DNA of 57,383 nt from Desulfobacteraceae bacterium RAAP-1 (GTDB lineage Bacteria > Desulfobacterota > Desulfobacteria > Desulfobacterales > Desulfatirhabdiaceae): assembly GCA_001443525.1 (NCBI GenBank), contig LKPX01000015.1:1-57383 (forward strand), in the 5' to 3' direction. Shown here in pieces: positions 16,714 through 25,727 of the stretch. Under the pieces are notes generated by a model. The model saw nothing but the letters and a program-made list of their open reading frames with translations. It was not told where the DNA came from and searched no databases. The first letter of the stretch is position 1, and every line of letters starts with the position of its first letter. Position numbers and translations under genes: made by a program.

Positions 16714-17895
16714 ATGGATGACTGCAAGGTAATGCTCAACACAGGGTTGCGAGGGGTTAAAATCGCCGACACCCGCATCAGTGATGTCGATGGCGACGCA
16801 GGCCGCCTGATTTATCGTGGCTACCTGATTCAGGATCTGGCGGCCAATGCCACATTTGAAGAAGTGGCCTATCTGCTGCTCTATGAAACGTTACCGTCGC
16901 AAAATGAGCTTCAGAAATTCAAAATGCGACTGACGCAGGAACGGGATATCCCGCCCGAGATGACGGCAGCGCTTAAAACCCGGCCGTTTCATGCACTGCC
17001 CATGGATATTCTGCAATCCGCCGTCTCGATGCTGGCAAACCACGATCCGGAGCTTACCGATACGTCAAGAGAAAGCGCTCTGCGAAAGGCCGAGCGCCTG
17101 ATCGCCAAAATACCTGGAATTATCGCCGCATGGCACAGTATCCGCCATCATCAGGAACCGCTGCCACCCGATCCTGCACTGGATCACGCCGCCAATTTTC
17201 TATACATGCTGACCGGCGTCCGCCCGGATCCCGAAACCGCGCGTTTTATGGATGTCTGCCTCGTGCTTCACGCCGAGCATTCGTTCAACGCCTCAACCTT
17301 TGCCGCCAGGGAAGTCGCATCCACCAAAGCTCACATGTATGCCGCGGTATCTGCGGCCGTAGGATCCTTATCCGGAGAACTCCACGGCGGCGCCAATGCG
17401 CGGGTCATGGATATGCTGCTTAAGATCGGGACACCGGATGCCGTGGATTCTTATGTACAGACTGAGCTGAATGCAGGACGAAAGATCATGGGGCTGGGTC
17501 ATGCCGTGTATAATGTAGATGACCCGAGAGCATTTATTCTGGCGCCGATGTCGCAGACCTTGGGCAAAAAAATCGGTGACAGCCGCTGGTATGATATCTC
17601 AAAGCTTCTGGAAACCAGCGCCAAAGCGGCATTCAACCAGAGAAAAGGCACGGATATCGTAGTAAATGTCGATTTTTACAGCGCATCGCTGTACTATGCC
17701 ATGGGTATTCCGATCGATCTGTTCACACCGGTTTTTGCGGTCTCCCGTGTGGCGGGGTGGACGGCTCATATCATCGAGGAGCAATATGGCGGCGCAGCCA
17801 CCAAACCCGTGCTTTATCGCCCGGAATCCGAATACACCGGTGATTACTGCGGACCGGAAACCTGCGCCTTTGTTCCTGTCGCCCAGCGCGGATAA
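16714..17895 (+). CDS. gltA: Citrate synthase
   Basis: 393 residues, the compact type II (non-allosteric, CitZ-like) length. Catalytic motifs are intact: GELHGGAN (first His), GLGHAVYNVDDPRA (second His) and VNVDFYSA (Asp). LHAEHSFNASTFAAR is also typical. It condenses oxaloacetate with acetyl-CoA; a 2-methylcitrate synthase role cannot be excluded by eye. The ATG at 16714 follows CGGAGGG. The upstream open codons belong to repeat copy A and are not part of the protein. The next gene, a Fur-family regulator, starts 35 nt downstream. Confidence 0.9.
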   Translation: MDDCKVMLNTGLRGVKIADTRISDVDGDAGRLIYRGYLIQDLAANATFEEVAYLLLYETLPSQNELQKFKMRLTQERDIPPEMTAALKTRPFHALPMDILQSAVSMLANHDPELTDTSRESALRKAERLIAKIPGIIAAWHSIRHHQEPLPPDPALDHAANFLYMLTGVRPDPETARFMDVCLVLHAEHSFNASTFAAREVASTKAHMYAAVSAAVGSLSGELHGGANARVMDMLLKIGTPDAVDSYVQTELNAGRKIMGLGHAVYNVDDPRAFILAPMSQTLGKKIGDSRWYDISKLLETSAKAAFNQRKGTDIVVNVDFYSASLYYAMGIPIDLFTPVFAVSRVAGWTAHIIEEQYGGAATKPVLYRPESEYTGDYCGPETCAFVPVAQRG

Positions 17896-17929
17896 ATTTT
17901 CCCGCTTTTTTGATAAAGGACACAGTGTA

Positions 17930-18493
17930 TTGGAAGAAATAACCCCACCCTTACGCATGACGCGTCAGCGGCAGATCATCCTGCAAGAGCTTCGCTCTGT
18001 CAAGACCCATCCCAGCGCGGATGAGGTTTATGAAATGGTGCGGATACGTCTGCCTCACATCAGCCTGGGGACGGTTTACCGGAACCTGGAAATTCTCTCG
18101 GAACTGGGAGAAATCCAGAAAATCGAAATTACCGGAAAACTGAAACGGTTCGATGGTAACATACGTCCGCATTATCATCTCCGATGTTTGAACTGCAACC
18201 GCATTGACGATGTTCCAGAACATATTCATTTCGATTTCGACCCGTCGCTGAACAAAGCAACAGGTTATGCGATTACCGGACATCGACTGGAATTTGTCGG
18301 TCTGTGTCCGGAATGCTCAGAACACCACAGCCATCGATTGTCTTTGAAGCTTGATAAGCTTACCCAAAAACCAAAATCAGACTTTTTACGAAGTCGTCAA
18401 GATTTCTTGACAGAAACAACGTCACATACTATAAAAAAATCTTCAACTGAGGCAATGGTATTACGGGAGGAAGCACCTCCCGGTACTTTATAA
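17930..18493 (+). CDS. Fur/PerR-family transcriptional regulator with repeat-derived tail
   Basis: About 187 residues. The first 145 are a normal Fur-family protein: winged helix with HISLGTVYRNLEILSELG, then the dimerisation domain with HYHLRCLNCNRI and GLCPECSEHH, the CxxC pairs of structural zinc. The TTG at 17930 follows AAAGGA; ATG 17957 is an alternative. From about residue 150 (SDFLRSRQ) the frame runs through a palindromic-repeat end at 18380-18398 and then through a promoter, so the last ~40 residues are not conserved Fur sequence. The PerR-like subtype is inferred only. It follows citrate synthase and may share its transcript. Confidence 0.85.
   Translation: MEEITPPLRMTRQRQIILQELRSVKTHPSADEVYEMVRIRLPHISLGTVYRNLEILSELGEIQKIEITGKLKRFDGNIRPHYHLRCLNCNRIDDVPEHIHFDFDPSLNKATGYAITGHRLEFVGLCPECSEHHSHRLSLKLDKLTQKPKSDFLRSRQDFLTETTSHTIKKSSTEAMVLREEAPPGTL
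18380..18398 (-). repeat. Palindromic repeat fragment G inside the fur-like ORF
   Basis: On the minus strand GACGACTTCGTAAAAAGTC matches the repeat terminus, again preceded by T. In the plus direction it encodes DFLRSR near the C-terminus of the Fur-like protein. Confidence 0.75.
18407..18435 (+). promoter_or_regulatory. Consensus promoter within the fur-like 3' end
   Basis: TTGACA (18407-18412), exactly 17 nt, then TATAAA (18430-18435). It should drive the small gene at 18531 with a leader of about 90 nt. Confidence 0.75.
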
Positions 18494-18524
18494 ATAACTT
18501 TTTTTGAGTTTCAGCAACGGGAGG
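18464..18524 (+). promoter_or_regulatory. Leader with duplicated ribosome site and one complementary arm
   Basis: ACGGGAGGAA occurs twice, at 18463 and at 18517 (the true ribosome site). A single CCTCCCG (18476-18482) lies between and can pair perfectly with either copy. Pairing with the first leaves the ribosome site free; pairing with the second blocks it. This is a possible two-state RNA switch. Confidence 0.4.
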
Positions 18525-18530
18525 AAACAG

Positions 18531-18854
18531 ATGGCGGATTTTTATATCAACATTTTTATGAATGACGCAAAACAAAAGAAAATCGAAGATGCTGGTTTAA
18601 CCGCGAACGTCAAGGAAATTGGCGGCAAAAAAGCCATTCAGGTGGATGTCACCGCCAAAGAGCAGAAAAAGCTCGTCAAGGGGTTCCCGGACATGACCTT
18701 CGATGCATCCAATGCCTGCGTACTGCCTGAAAAAGCCGAAGACACTCTGCTGGATATTATCTGCAACATGAAGACTACCGATGTCATGAAAGTAGCAATC
18801 ATGAAGATATACAGTCCGCTTGCAGGTAAAGCACCTCGTTCCGCCCAGCGGTAA
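18531..18854 (+). CDS. Conserved-looking small protein, function unknown
   Basis: 107 residues, no signal or membrane segment, mixed charge, two cysteines (NACVL, IICNM). I do not recognise a family. The gene is well supported: consensus promoter at 18407, CGGGAGGAA 6-7 nt before the ATG, and an intrinsic terminator at 18880 after the stop. It therefore appears to be a monocistronic, well-expressed gene. The position next to a Fur-family regulator suggests, but does not show, regulation by it. Confidence 0.75.
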   Translation: MADFYINIFMNDAKQKKIEDAGLTANVKEIGGKKAIQVDVTAKEQKKLVKGFPDMTFDASNACVLPEKAEDTLLDIICNMKTTDVMKVAIMKIYSPLAGKAPRSAQR

Positions 18855-18879
18855 TTTTTCGATTTTTGTGTGTTGACAA

Positions 18880-18910
18880 GGGAATGAGCATGTCGCTTGT
18901 TCCCTTTTTT
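18880..18910 (+). terminator. Intrinsic terminator
   Basis: GGGAATGAGC (18880-18889) pairs with GCTTGTTCCC (18895-18904) through ten positions including two G-T pairs, with a 5-nt loop and six T (18905-18910). It ends the small gene at 18531-18854 and lies directly before the cyclase start. Confidence 0.8.
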
Positions 18911-18913
18911 GCT

Positions 18914-19549
18914 ATGAATTTCATCGACTTGAGTCATCTACTCACACAGGACATGCCGGTGTATCCGGGTTCCGATCATCCGGACTTCGGCAGTGTCGCC
19001 ACTGTTTCCGACAATGGATACGCGGAAAAACGGCTAACCCTGTTTTCTCATACCGGAACCCATATGGATGCACCTTCCCATATTCTTCCTGAAGGAGCGT
19101 CCTTAGACACTTTTCCGGTAGATCGTTTCGCAGGCAAAGGCTGCTTGCTTGATTTTTCCTCACATCCAGGCCCAGAAATCACTCAGGAGGATATCACAGC
19201 CTGCAGGCATCTTGTCGATCGCAGCGAATTTGTTCTGATACATACAGGATGGAGCCGATACTGGGGAACAGACGCTTATTACACCCAATATCCCGTGCTC
19301 TCTGTGGATGCGGCGGAATGGATAGCCGGGTTTCATCTCAAGGGATTGGGTATTGACGCAATATCCGTGGATCACCCGGATTCGTCTGATTTTCCAGTGC
19401 ATCGGCTTTTGCTGACGGCATCCATTCTGATTATCGAAAACTTGACCGATCTCAACCATCTGCCGTCACATGGTTTTATAATAACGGTTTTTCCACTTAG
19501 GATACTTGACAGCGATGGATCACCCGTGCGGGCCGTCGCCTTGCTGTAA
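18914..19549 (+). CDS. Cyclase family protein (kynurenine formamidase-like)
   Basis: 211 residues. Homology starts MNFIDLSHLLTQDMPVYPG, and the metal-binding signature HTGTHMDAPSHI and the later SVDHPDSSDFPVHRLLL are typical of the family of metal-dependent amidases/hydrolases related to KynB. The substrate is not predictable. The start is uncertain: ATG 18914 fits homology but has no ribosome site and lies 4 nt after a terminator T-tract. ATG 18890 has AAGGGA upstream but lies inside the terminator hairpin. Followed at short distance by a secreted-protein gene. Confidence 0.8.
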   Translation: MNFIDLSHLLTQDMPVYPGSDHPDFGSVATVSDNGYAEKRLTLFSHTGTHMDAPSHILPEGASLDTFPVDRFAGKGCLLDFSSHPGPEITQEDITACRHLVDRSEFVLIHTGWSRYWGTDAYYTQYPVLSVDAAEWIAGFHLKGLGIDAISVDHPDSSDFPVHRLLLTASILIIENLTDLNHLPSHGFIITVFPLRILDSDGSPVRAVALL

Positions 19550-19572
19550 CCACCGTCAACAGGAGGAAATGT

Positions 19573-20067
19573 ATGCGGAAGATAAACTATCGTACCGTTG
19601 CCGCTGGAATTTTCCTGGCCATTATATGCCTCACCATTCCGGGATTTGCTGCGGATAAACCTGCGGATATGGGCGGCTGGGAAAAAGGGGGCAAATATGA
19701 CAAACTCTATGTACCCAGTAACCGCGACAGCTTCAAAGGTATCGTGGAAGGATTTAAGGAGGTGACGCCCTTCCCCGGCATGTCGCCCGGTGTGGCGCTC
19801 CTGGTCAAAGATCCGGACGGCGATGTTGTTACCGTTCACCTTGGTCCCCGCTGGTTTGTGGACCCGGACGCCACCGGCATCCGCAAGGGCGACAAGGTCA
19901 AGGTCAAAGGCGTCTGGGTAACCATCAATCATGAAGATGTTGTCATAGCGTCCAAAGTCTCACGTGGCGATTTCTTCGAATACAAAGTCCGCCTGACCAA
20001 AGACGGCACACCCTTCTGGACGCTCGATCCCAAACAACTCGCCAAAGAAAGGGCGCAATCCCAATAA
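19573..20067 (+). CDS. Secreted small protein with OB-like beta domain, unknown
   Basis: 164 residues. A cleavable signal peptide is clear (basic start MRKINYR, hydrophobic core, GFAAD cleavage). The mature part alternates strands (GVALLVKDPDGDVVTVHLGP, KGDKVKVKGVWVTINHEDVVIASKV), which resembles small OB-fold periplasmic proteins; no catalytic motif is seen. AGGAGG lies upstream of the ATG. It sits between a cyclase-family gene and glnS with short spacing and is probably co-transcribed with them. Function not assigned. Confidence 0.7.
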   Translation: MRKINYRTVAAGIFLAIICLTIPGFAADKPADMGGWEKGGKYDKLYVPSNRDSFKGIVEGFKEVTPFPGMSPGVALLVKDPDGDVVTVHLGPRWFVDPDATGIRKGDKVKVKGVWVTINHEDVVIASKVSRGDFFEYKVRLTKDGTPFWTLDPKQLAKERAQSQ

Positions 20068-20076
20068 GGAAATAGC

Positions 20077-21768
20077 ATGACGTCGCCAGAACAACCTGCT
20101 TCATCACATTTCATCCGGAACATCATTATCGACGATATTCAGACCTGCAAGTATGACAGGCCGCTCATGACCCGCTTTCCTCCGGAACCTAACGGCTATC
20201 TGCACATGGGTCATGCCAAATCCATCTGCCTTAATTTCGGCCTTGCGGCGGAATTCGGCGGCGTGTGTAATTTGCGTTTTGACGACACCAATCCCGGCAA
20301 GGAAGATATCGAATATGTCACATCCATCCAGGAAGATGTCCGCTGGCTGGGATTTGACTGGAAAGACCGGCTCTATTATGCATCAGATTATTTTGAACGT
20401 CTCTACGCGTTTGCAGTTTGTCTGATCCGGATGGGCAAGGCCTATGTGTGCAGTCTGAACGCCGAACAGATCCGGGAGTATCGCGGCACTCTCACCCAGC
20501 CTGGCAAAGACAGTCCGTACCGAAACCGGTCCATCGAAGAGAATCTTGATCTTTTCACCCGGATGCGGGCAGGCGAATTCCCGGACGGCGCTCATGTATT
20601 GCGCGCCAAAATCGACATGACATCTCCCAACATGGTCATGCGGGATCCGACCATTTACCGGATACGTCACGCATCTCATCACCGAACGGGCAACACCTGG
20701 TGTATTTATCCGATGTACGACTTTACCCATTGTCTGTCCGATTCCATCGAAGGCATCACCCATTCGATATGCACGCTGGAATTTGAAAATAACCGGCCGC
20801 TGTACGACTGGGTGCTGGACACACTGGCCGTACCCTGTCATCCCCGACAGATCGAATTTGCACGTCTGAATCTCACCTATACCGTTCTGAGCAAGCGCAA
20901 GCTGATCGAGCTGGTGGATAAAAAGTATGTCAGCGGATGGGATGACCCCCGAATGCCTACCATATCCGGAATTCGGCGCCGGGGATATCCCCCGGAAGCC
21001 GTTCGTAACTTCTGCGAACGCATCGGTGTCGCCAAAAAAGACAGCACGGTGGATATGGCGCTGCTTGAACACTGTGTCCGGGAATATCTCAATGAACATG
21101 CACCCCGCGTCATGGGAGTATTGCATCCCATTCGGGTGATCATTGATAACTTTCCGGAAAATCATGAAGAGATGCTGGAAGCGCCGTATCATCCCGACAA
21201 TCCGGATATGGGCTCCCGTAAACTGCCATTTTCCAGAGTTCTGTATATTGAATCCGATGATTTCATGGAAGAGCCTCCCAAGAAATTCTACCGGCTGGCG
21301 CCGGGACGTGAAGTCCGGCTTCGCTACGCCTATTTTATCCGCTGCGAATCGGTTGTCAAAGACCCCACTACCGGCAACATCCTGGAATTGCACTGCACCT
21401 ATGATCCGGAAACCCGAGGCGGCGGCGCGCCGGATGGCCGCAAAGTCAAAGCCACCCTGCACTGGGTGTCTGAGGCCCACGCCATCACTGCCACAATACG
21501 CCTGTATGACCATCTGTTTACACGACCGGATCCAGATGGTGATAAAAATGGCGCTGATTTCAAGTCGTTTATCAATCCTGCATCCTTTGAAATGCTGACA
21601 GACTGCCGAATAGAGCCCAGTCTATCCCAAGCCACACCATCCAGCCATTATCAGTTTGAACGTCTGGGATATTTTTTCACAGATCCGGTGGATTCTGCAA
21701 CCGGATCTCCGATATTTAACCGTACGGTTACTTTGAAAGATGAATGGATGAAAATCCGAAAGCAATAA
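20077..21768 (+). CDS. glnS: Glutaminyl-tRNA synthetase
   Basis: 563 residues, the usual bacterial length. Class I signatures: [15 protein letters not shown] (HIGH region), a KMSKS-equivalent VLSKRK, and GlnRS-specific segments such as [20 protein letters not shown] and [18 protein letters not shown]. The C-terminal anticodon-binding beta barrels are present. Having glnS implies direct Gln-tRNA charging rather than sole reliance on GatCAB. Confidence 0.96.
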   Translation: MTSPEQPASSHFIRNIIIDDIQTCKYDRPLMTRFPPEPNGYLHMGHAKSICLNFGLAAEFGGVCNLRFDDTNPGKEDIEYVTSIQEDVRWLGFDWKDRLYYASDYFERLYAFAVCLIRMGKAYVCSLNAEQIREYRGTLTQPGKDSPYRNRSIEENLDLFTRMRAGEFPDGAHVLRAKIDMTSPNMVMRDPTIYRIRHASHHRTGNTWCIYPMYDFTHCLSDSIEGITHSICTLEFENNRPLYDWVLDTLAVPCHPRQIEFARLNLTYTVLSKRKLIELVDKKYVSGWDDPRMPTISGIRRRGYPPEAVRNFCERIGVAKKDSTVDMALLEHCVREYLNEHAPRVMGVLHPIRVIIDNFPENHEEMLEAPYHPDNPDMGSRKLPFSRVLYIESDDFMEEPPKKFYRLAPGREVRLRYAYFIRCESVVKDPTTGNILELHCTYDPETRGGGAPDGRKVKATLHWVSEAHAITATIRLYDHLFTRPDPDGDKNGADFKSFINPASFEMLTDCRIEPSLSQATPSSHYQFERLGYFFTDPVDSATGSPIFNRTVTLKDEWMKIRKQ

Positions 21769-21791
21769 TGATGTGACGACCTGGAGGCATT

Positions 21792-22007
21792 ATGGATTCT
21801 GTAGTTATTTTTGGCAAGAATACGTGTCCGTTTACCACTGCGGCGCGTGAAGCTTACGCCGCCGCCGGAAAAGGGGTGATCTATCACGATGTTCTTTCCG
21901 ATCCTGCAAAACTGGAGGAAATGCTGCGCTATTCCTTTGGCGACCGCCGGGTTCCGGTCATTGTGGAGCAAGGGAAAATCACCATCGGCCATCACGGTAA
22001 AACCTGA
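21792..22007 (+). CDS. Glutaredoxin-like UXX-star family protein (Cys form)
   Basis: 71 residues with a thioredoxin-fold pattern: VVIFGKNTCPFTTAAREAY, then VIYHDV and RRVPVIVEQGKITIG. It resembles the small UXX-star family of anaerobes, in which the redox position is often selenocysteine; here the codon is TGT, so cysteine. The CPFT site lacks a second active-site cysteine. GGAGG lies upstream of the ATG. Probably a redox or thiol-handling protein; the exact role is unknown. Confidence 0.75.
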   Translation: MDSVVIFGKNTCPFTTAAREAYAAAGKGVIYHDVLSDPAKLEEMLRYSFGDRRVPVIVEQGKITIGHHGKT

Positions 22008-22064
22008 AGAGTTGTATAACCAGCCGACTGTATGCCGGCCAATCTATTTGGAATATCCTTTAAA

Positions 22065-22715
22065 ATGGAAAAACAGTTTTTAATTGATGATATCAATCTC
22101 GGTGAAGCCTGGCGTCTGTTTCGCATCATGGGGGAATTTGTGGATGGCGTCGAAGCCCTTCATGATATTGGCCCCGCGGTCAGCTTTTTTGGCTCTGCAC
22201 GTGTTACTCCCGATGAAGCTATCTATAAAAAAGCGGAGCACCTGGCAGGGCTGTTTGCTAAAAATCAGTTTGCCATCATTACCGGCGGCGGCGGCGGCAT
22301 CATGGAAGCCGCTAACAAAGGCGCTGCAAAAGCCAAAGGCATATCCGTCGGTCTCAACATTCTGCTTCCGCACGAGCAAAAACCAAATACTTACGCCACC
22401 ATTACACAACAATTCAAATATTTTTTTATCCGCAAACTCATGTTTGTCAAATATGCCATGGCGTACGTCATTTTCCCCGGCGGCTTTGGAACCCTTGATG
22501 AACTGTTTGAAGCAGTCACGCTGATTCAAACCCACCGCATCAAGCCATTCCCTGTAATTCTGGTTGAATCCGATTACTGGTCAGGACTGATCGACTGGAT
22601 AAAAGCCCATCTCATAGAAGAGAAACGCATCTCACCGGATGACATCGATATTCTCCAGGTGATGGATGATCCTGAAATGATTGTCAAAGCCATCCAGAAG
22701 CTGGTAATTCTCTGA
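22065..22715 (+). CDS. LOG family protein (TIGR00730)
   Basis: 216 residues. Rossmann-like GSARVTPDEAIY, then ITGGGGGIMEAANKGA, and the signature PGGFGTLDELFE match the LOG/PpnN family, nucleoside 5'-monophosphate phosphoribohydrolases. I chose ATG 22065 (MEKQFLIDD) over 22032 because homology begins there. Converges on dsrN with a 16-bp gap and no visible terminator. Confidence 0.85.
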   Translation: MEKQFLIDDINLGEAWRLFRIMGEFVDGVEALHDIGPAVSFFGSARVTPDEAIYKKAEHLAGLFAKNQFAIITGGGGGIMEAANKGAAKAKGISVGLNILLPHEQKPNTYATITQQFKYFFIRKLMFVKYAMAYVIFPGGFGTLDELFEAVTLIQTHRIKPFPVILVESDYWSGLIDWIKAHLIEEKRISPDDIDILQVMDDPEMIVKAIQKLVIL

Positions 22716-22731
22716 ACGTGGAACACAAAGT

Positions 22732-24177
22732 TCAAACGGAAAGAAGTTGACCGCCGCCGATGTTGTTCCGAGTTGCGAAACCGCATGCTTTTCGAACCAG
22801 AGATACCGCCCAGATGGGTGTTCCCAGCGCGTGAATATGCGTGTATGTAGCCAGCGTGTTCTTATAACAGACACCATCTCTGTGATTCAAAAATCCCGCA
22901 CCACGCTTCATGGAGAATACCAGATTGCAGGATTCAGAGGCATCAAAGGACATGACAGATGAGTAGTGGAATTCGTGCCCTCGAATTTCCATTCCTACAG
23001 GGTAAAACGGATTTTCCTGATCGACCGTAACAATCGTATAGCCATGTCCCTGGGGTTTTTTCTGCAGACCAAAGTGAATGGGTAAAACACCACACATCGG
23101 ATAAGATATCCCGTCCAGAACGATACTCTCCCCCAGATACATCAACCCTCCGCACTCCGCATAAATCGGAAGTCCTGCGTCAGCAAGGCGTTTGACGCCC
23201 GTTTTAAAGGAAAGATTTTCGGACAACGCCTGGGCATGAGTTTCAGGAAATCCCCCGCCAATGTACAGTGCATCCAGAGCTGGAATTTCTGTCTGTAAAA
23301 GAGGGCTCAAATAAACCAGTTCCGCGCCTTCCGATACCAGCGCTTCGAGATTCTCAGGATAGTAAAATTGAAATGCCGTGTCCCTGATAACACCAATGCG
23401 AGGCAGCTCCTTGCATTGAAACCGCTCAGAAGGCGCCATCGCCGGCAATATCTCCGTATCCGTCTTAAAATCAGGAAGCAACCCGACTTGTGCAGCAATA
23501 TGCTGGAGTCTGTCCAAATCCACATAAGTCATGGCCAGTTTTGACGCAGCCTCGACAGACTTCATCGCCCATGCATGTTCCGCTGTCGGCACCAATCCCA
23601 TATGCCGTTCGGGAAATATCTGATTGTCCAAAACCGGCATGGCCCCGAGCACCGGGATACCACAGTGATGTTCAATGCTGGTGCGAACAATTTTTTCATG
23701 CCGACTTCCGGCGATACGATTCAGCACGACACCTTCGATACGCACAGCGGGATCAAAATTCTGGCATCCCATAACCGCTGCCGCCACGGTTCGTGTCGAT
23801 TTAGTGCAGTCTATACAGAGAATTACCGGAGCATGAAGCAGCTTTGCCAACTCGGCTGTACTGGTAGCTCCCTCAAGATCGATACCGTCGTACAGTCCGC
23901 GATTGCCTTCGATCAGCATAACTGAGGAATCTTTGGAATGCTGTATTACGGAATCAACGATCTGACGGGATGTCAACAGAAATGAATCCAGATTATAACA
24001 GGGCTGGCCAGCCGCAAGGGTAAGCCAGCCCGCATCGATATAATCCGGACCTTTTTTGAAAGGTATTACGGTGTTGCCCTGCTGTTTCCAGGCGCCAATA
24101 ATACCGATAGACAGGATTGTCTTGCCTGATCCGCCTCTCAGGGCGGATACGATAATTCTGGGAGAATTCACTGACAA
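22732..24177 (-). CDS. dsrN: CbiA/CobB-type amidase of the dsr cluster (DsrN)
   Basis: 481 residues. An N-terminal ATP-binding domain (ALRGGSGKTILSIGI, FKKGPDYID) and a C-terminal class I glutamine amidotransferase domain (YIGGGFPETHA, IYAECGGLMYLGE with the nucleophilic Cys, RGHEFHYS). The sequence is of cobyrinate a,c-diamide synthase type. Its place directly behind dsrABD argues for DsrN, which amidates siroheme to the siroamide found in dissimilatory sulfite reductase. A corrin role cannot be excluded. Located 26 nt after dsrD on the same strand. Confidence 0.9.
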   Translation of the reverse strand: MSVNSPRIIVSALRGGSGKTILSIGIIGAWKQQGNTVIPFKKGPDYIDAGWLTLAAGQPCYNLDSFLLTSRQIVDSVIQHSKDSSVMLIEGNRGLYDGIDLEGATSTAELAKLLHAPVILCIDCTKSTRTVAAAVMGCQNFDPAVRIEGVVLNRIAGSRHEKIVRTSIEHHCGIPVLGAMPVLDNQIFPERHMGLVPTAEHAWAMKSVEAASKLAMTYVDLDRLQHIAAQVGLLPDFKTDTEILPAMAPSERFQCKELPRIGVIRDTAFQFYYPENLEALVSEGAELVYLSPLLQTEIPALDALYIGGGFPETHAQALSENLSFKTGVKRLADAGLPIYAECGGLMYLGESIVLDGISYPMCGVLPIHFGLQKKPQGHGYTIVTVDQENPFYPVGMEIRGHEFHYSSVMSFDASESCNLVFSMKRGAGFLNHRDGVCYKNTLATYTHIHALGTPIWAVSLVRKACGFATRNNIGGGQLLSV

Positions 24178-24202
24178 TGGTTCCGGGAAATGTACACAAA
24201 AA

Positions 24203-24445
24203 TCAGGCTTCGTCTTCAGCCGAAGCCTGTTTTCCCGTACCTTTAAGCCCGATCATGGTAGTACTGCCGCTGGACCAGTATTCCAGTGTGCCCTCTTTTA
24301 CCATTTCATTGACCAGATTCTTCACATCCCGAGGTTTTTCTTCAGGAATCACTTCATAGAAATCTTTCAGATAAAACTTGGATTTGGATTTTGACTTTTT
24401 GGTCAAAAATTCCACGACAGCCTTTTTCCCAGCTTCTTTATCCAT
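24203..24445 (-). CDS. dsrD: DsrD
   Basis: 80 residues, lysine-rich, winged-helix protein found only with dsrAB in sulfate reducers. The stretch KSKFYLKDFYEVIPEE and the following VKNLVNEMVKEGTLEYWSSGSTTMIGLKG are characteristic. Genetic and biochemical work on the family indicates it stimulates DsrAB activity. GAGG is 8 nt before the ATG. It is separated from dsrB by 124 nt containing a strong terminator hairpin. Confidence 0.95.
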   Translation of the reverse strand: MDKEAGKKAVVEFLTKKSKSKSKFYLKDFYEVIPEEKPRDVKNLVNEMVKEGTLEYWSSGSTTMIGLKGTGKQASAEDEA

Positions 24446-24475
24446 TTTTTTCGCCTCATGTTCCGATAACGCCGC

Positions 24476-24521
24476 AAAAAGTCCAACATCGGCATGTAAA
24501 GCCCCGATATTGGACTTTTTT
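24476..24521. terminator. Bidirectional intrinsic terminator between dsrB and dsrD
   Basis: AAAAAGTCCAACATCGG (24476-24492) pairs with CCGATATTGGACTTTTT (24504-24520), 17 bp with one mismatch and T-tracts on both strands. On the dsr transcript (minus) it follows dsrB and precedes dsrD, so it should lower dsrD-dsrN relative to dsrAB. Confidence 0.85.
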
Positions 24522-24569
24522 ACCTTGTTATCTCATTATATTACATTCTACGAATTCATCACGGACAGA

Positions 24570-25715
24570 TCAGAATTTGAACTGTGACGTGTGACGCCAT
24601 GTATAATAGGCCGGATCCCGGAAATCATCAATGAGGTGATGCGTAAACGGCAGCTCACATTTTTCAAAGAATCTTTCCCAGCCAATCCGCTCCGCCCATT
24701 CACCGAGACGTTCATATTTATTGGCGTTGGAAGCATACACATCAACGATCTTCTTGATGGTGGACGTGGTGGTCGGCCATCTTGGAGGTTCGTTGGGAAT
24801 AAAAGCGACAACAACTTTGGAAAATTTCGGACGGCTGATACGGTTGGAAACCTTCCCGCCCACCATCAGCACGATACCATCTCCCTCATCATCGGCCAGC
24901 GGCATCGCCGGGCACATGGTGTAGCAGTTACCGCAGAACATGCATCGCTCGCTTTTAACGGCAACGCTGTTGACTTGACCATTGGCGGTATCGACCTTGG
25001 ATGGCCGGATAGCAGCCGTCGGACAGGCAGCAATAGCCAGTGGAATTTCGCACATTTTATCCAGATATTCGTGATCCAGCATGGGCGGTTTACGATGGAA
25101 GCCCAGGATAGCGATATCCGAACAGTGAACCGCACCGCACATGTTCAGACAGCAAGCCAGAGAAACCCGCAGATGAGCCGGCATTCTCATATTTTTGAAC
25201 TCATCGAACAAAACATCCATTGTCGCCTTGACAGGCCCGGACGCATCGGTCGCCGGCGTGTGACAATGAATCCATCCCTGGGTATGAACGATATTGGTAA
25301 TACCAGCACCGGTTCCACCCACAGGGAACTTGAAGGAGCCACCAGCGAATTTACGGCTTTCCAGATCCGCTTTTAAGGCTGCTACCTTGTTCTTATTATC
25401 CACCATGAACTCAATGTTGTTACGGGTGGTGAAACGGACATATCCGTCACAGTGTTTATCTGCAATTTCACAGATTTCACGAATGTGAGTGCAACTCAAA
25501 AGACGGGCGCCGCCTACACGAACTGTATAGACCTCAGCACCGCTTTCAGACACATGCACCAGAACACCGGGTTCCAGAATTTCATGATACAGCCATTTGC
25601 CTTTATTGGCCTTGATAACCGGTGGATAAAACTCTTCGAAATGTCTCGGACCGATATCGGTTATTCTGTTTTCCATCGGTTTGTCAGGATTGTAACCTGA
25701 TGAAATAAATGCCAT
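24570..25715 (-). CDS. dsrB: Dissimilatory sulfite reductase beta subunit
   Basis: 381 residues. Siroheme/[4Fe-4S] binding cysteines appear in [18 protein letters not shown], and the inserted ferredoxin domain in [19 protein letters not shown]. With DsrA it forms the alpha2beta2 enzyme reducing sulfite, in concert with DsrC, in the cytoplasm. AGGGGGT precedes the ATG. It begins 12 nt after dsrA ends, so the two are co-translated. Confidence 0.97.
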   Translation of the reverse strand: MAFISSGYNPDKPMENRITDIGPRHFEEFYPPVIKANKGKWLYHEILEPGVLVHVSESGAEVYTVRVGGARLLSCTHIREICEIADKHCDGYVRFTTRNNIEFMVDNKNKVAALKADLESRKFAGGSFKFPVGGTGAGITNIVHTQGWIHCHTPATDASGPVKATMDVLFDEFKNMRMPAHLRVSLACCLNMCGAVHCSDIAILGFHRKPPMLDHEYLDKMCEIPLAIAACPTAAIRPSKVDTANGQVNSVAVKSERCMFCGNCYTMCPAMPLADDEGDGIVLMVGGKVSNRISRPKFSKVVVAFIPNEPPRWPTTTSTIKKIVDVYASNANKYERLGEWAERIGWERFFEKCELPFTHHLIDDFRDPAYYTWRHTSQFKF

Positions 25716-25727
25716 TGTTGGTACCCC

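Noticed and set aside
20383-21513. 376-codon minus-strand open frame opposite glnS
   Set aside because: Antisense shadow of a well-conserved synthetase; no ribosome site or recognisable domain.
21792-22007. In-frame UGA selenocysteine codon in the UXX-star protein
   Set aside because: The redox codon is TGT; no internal TGA is present.
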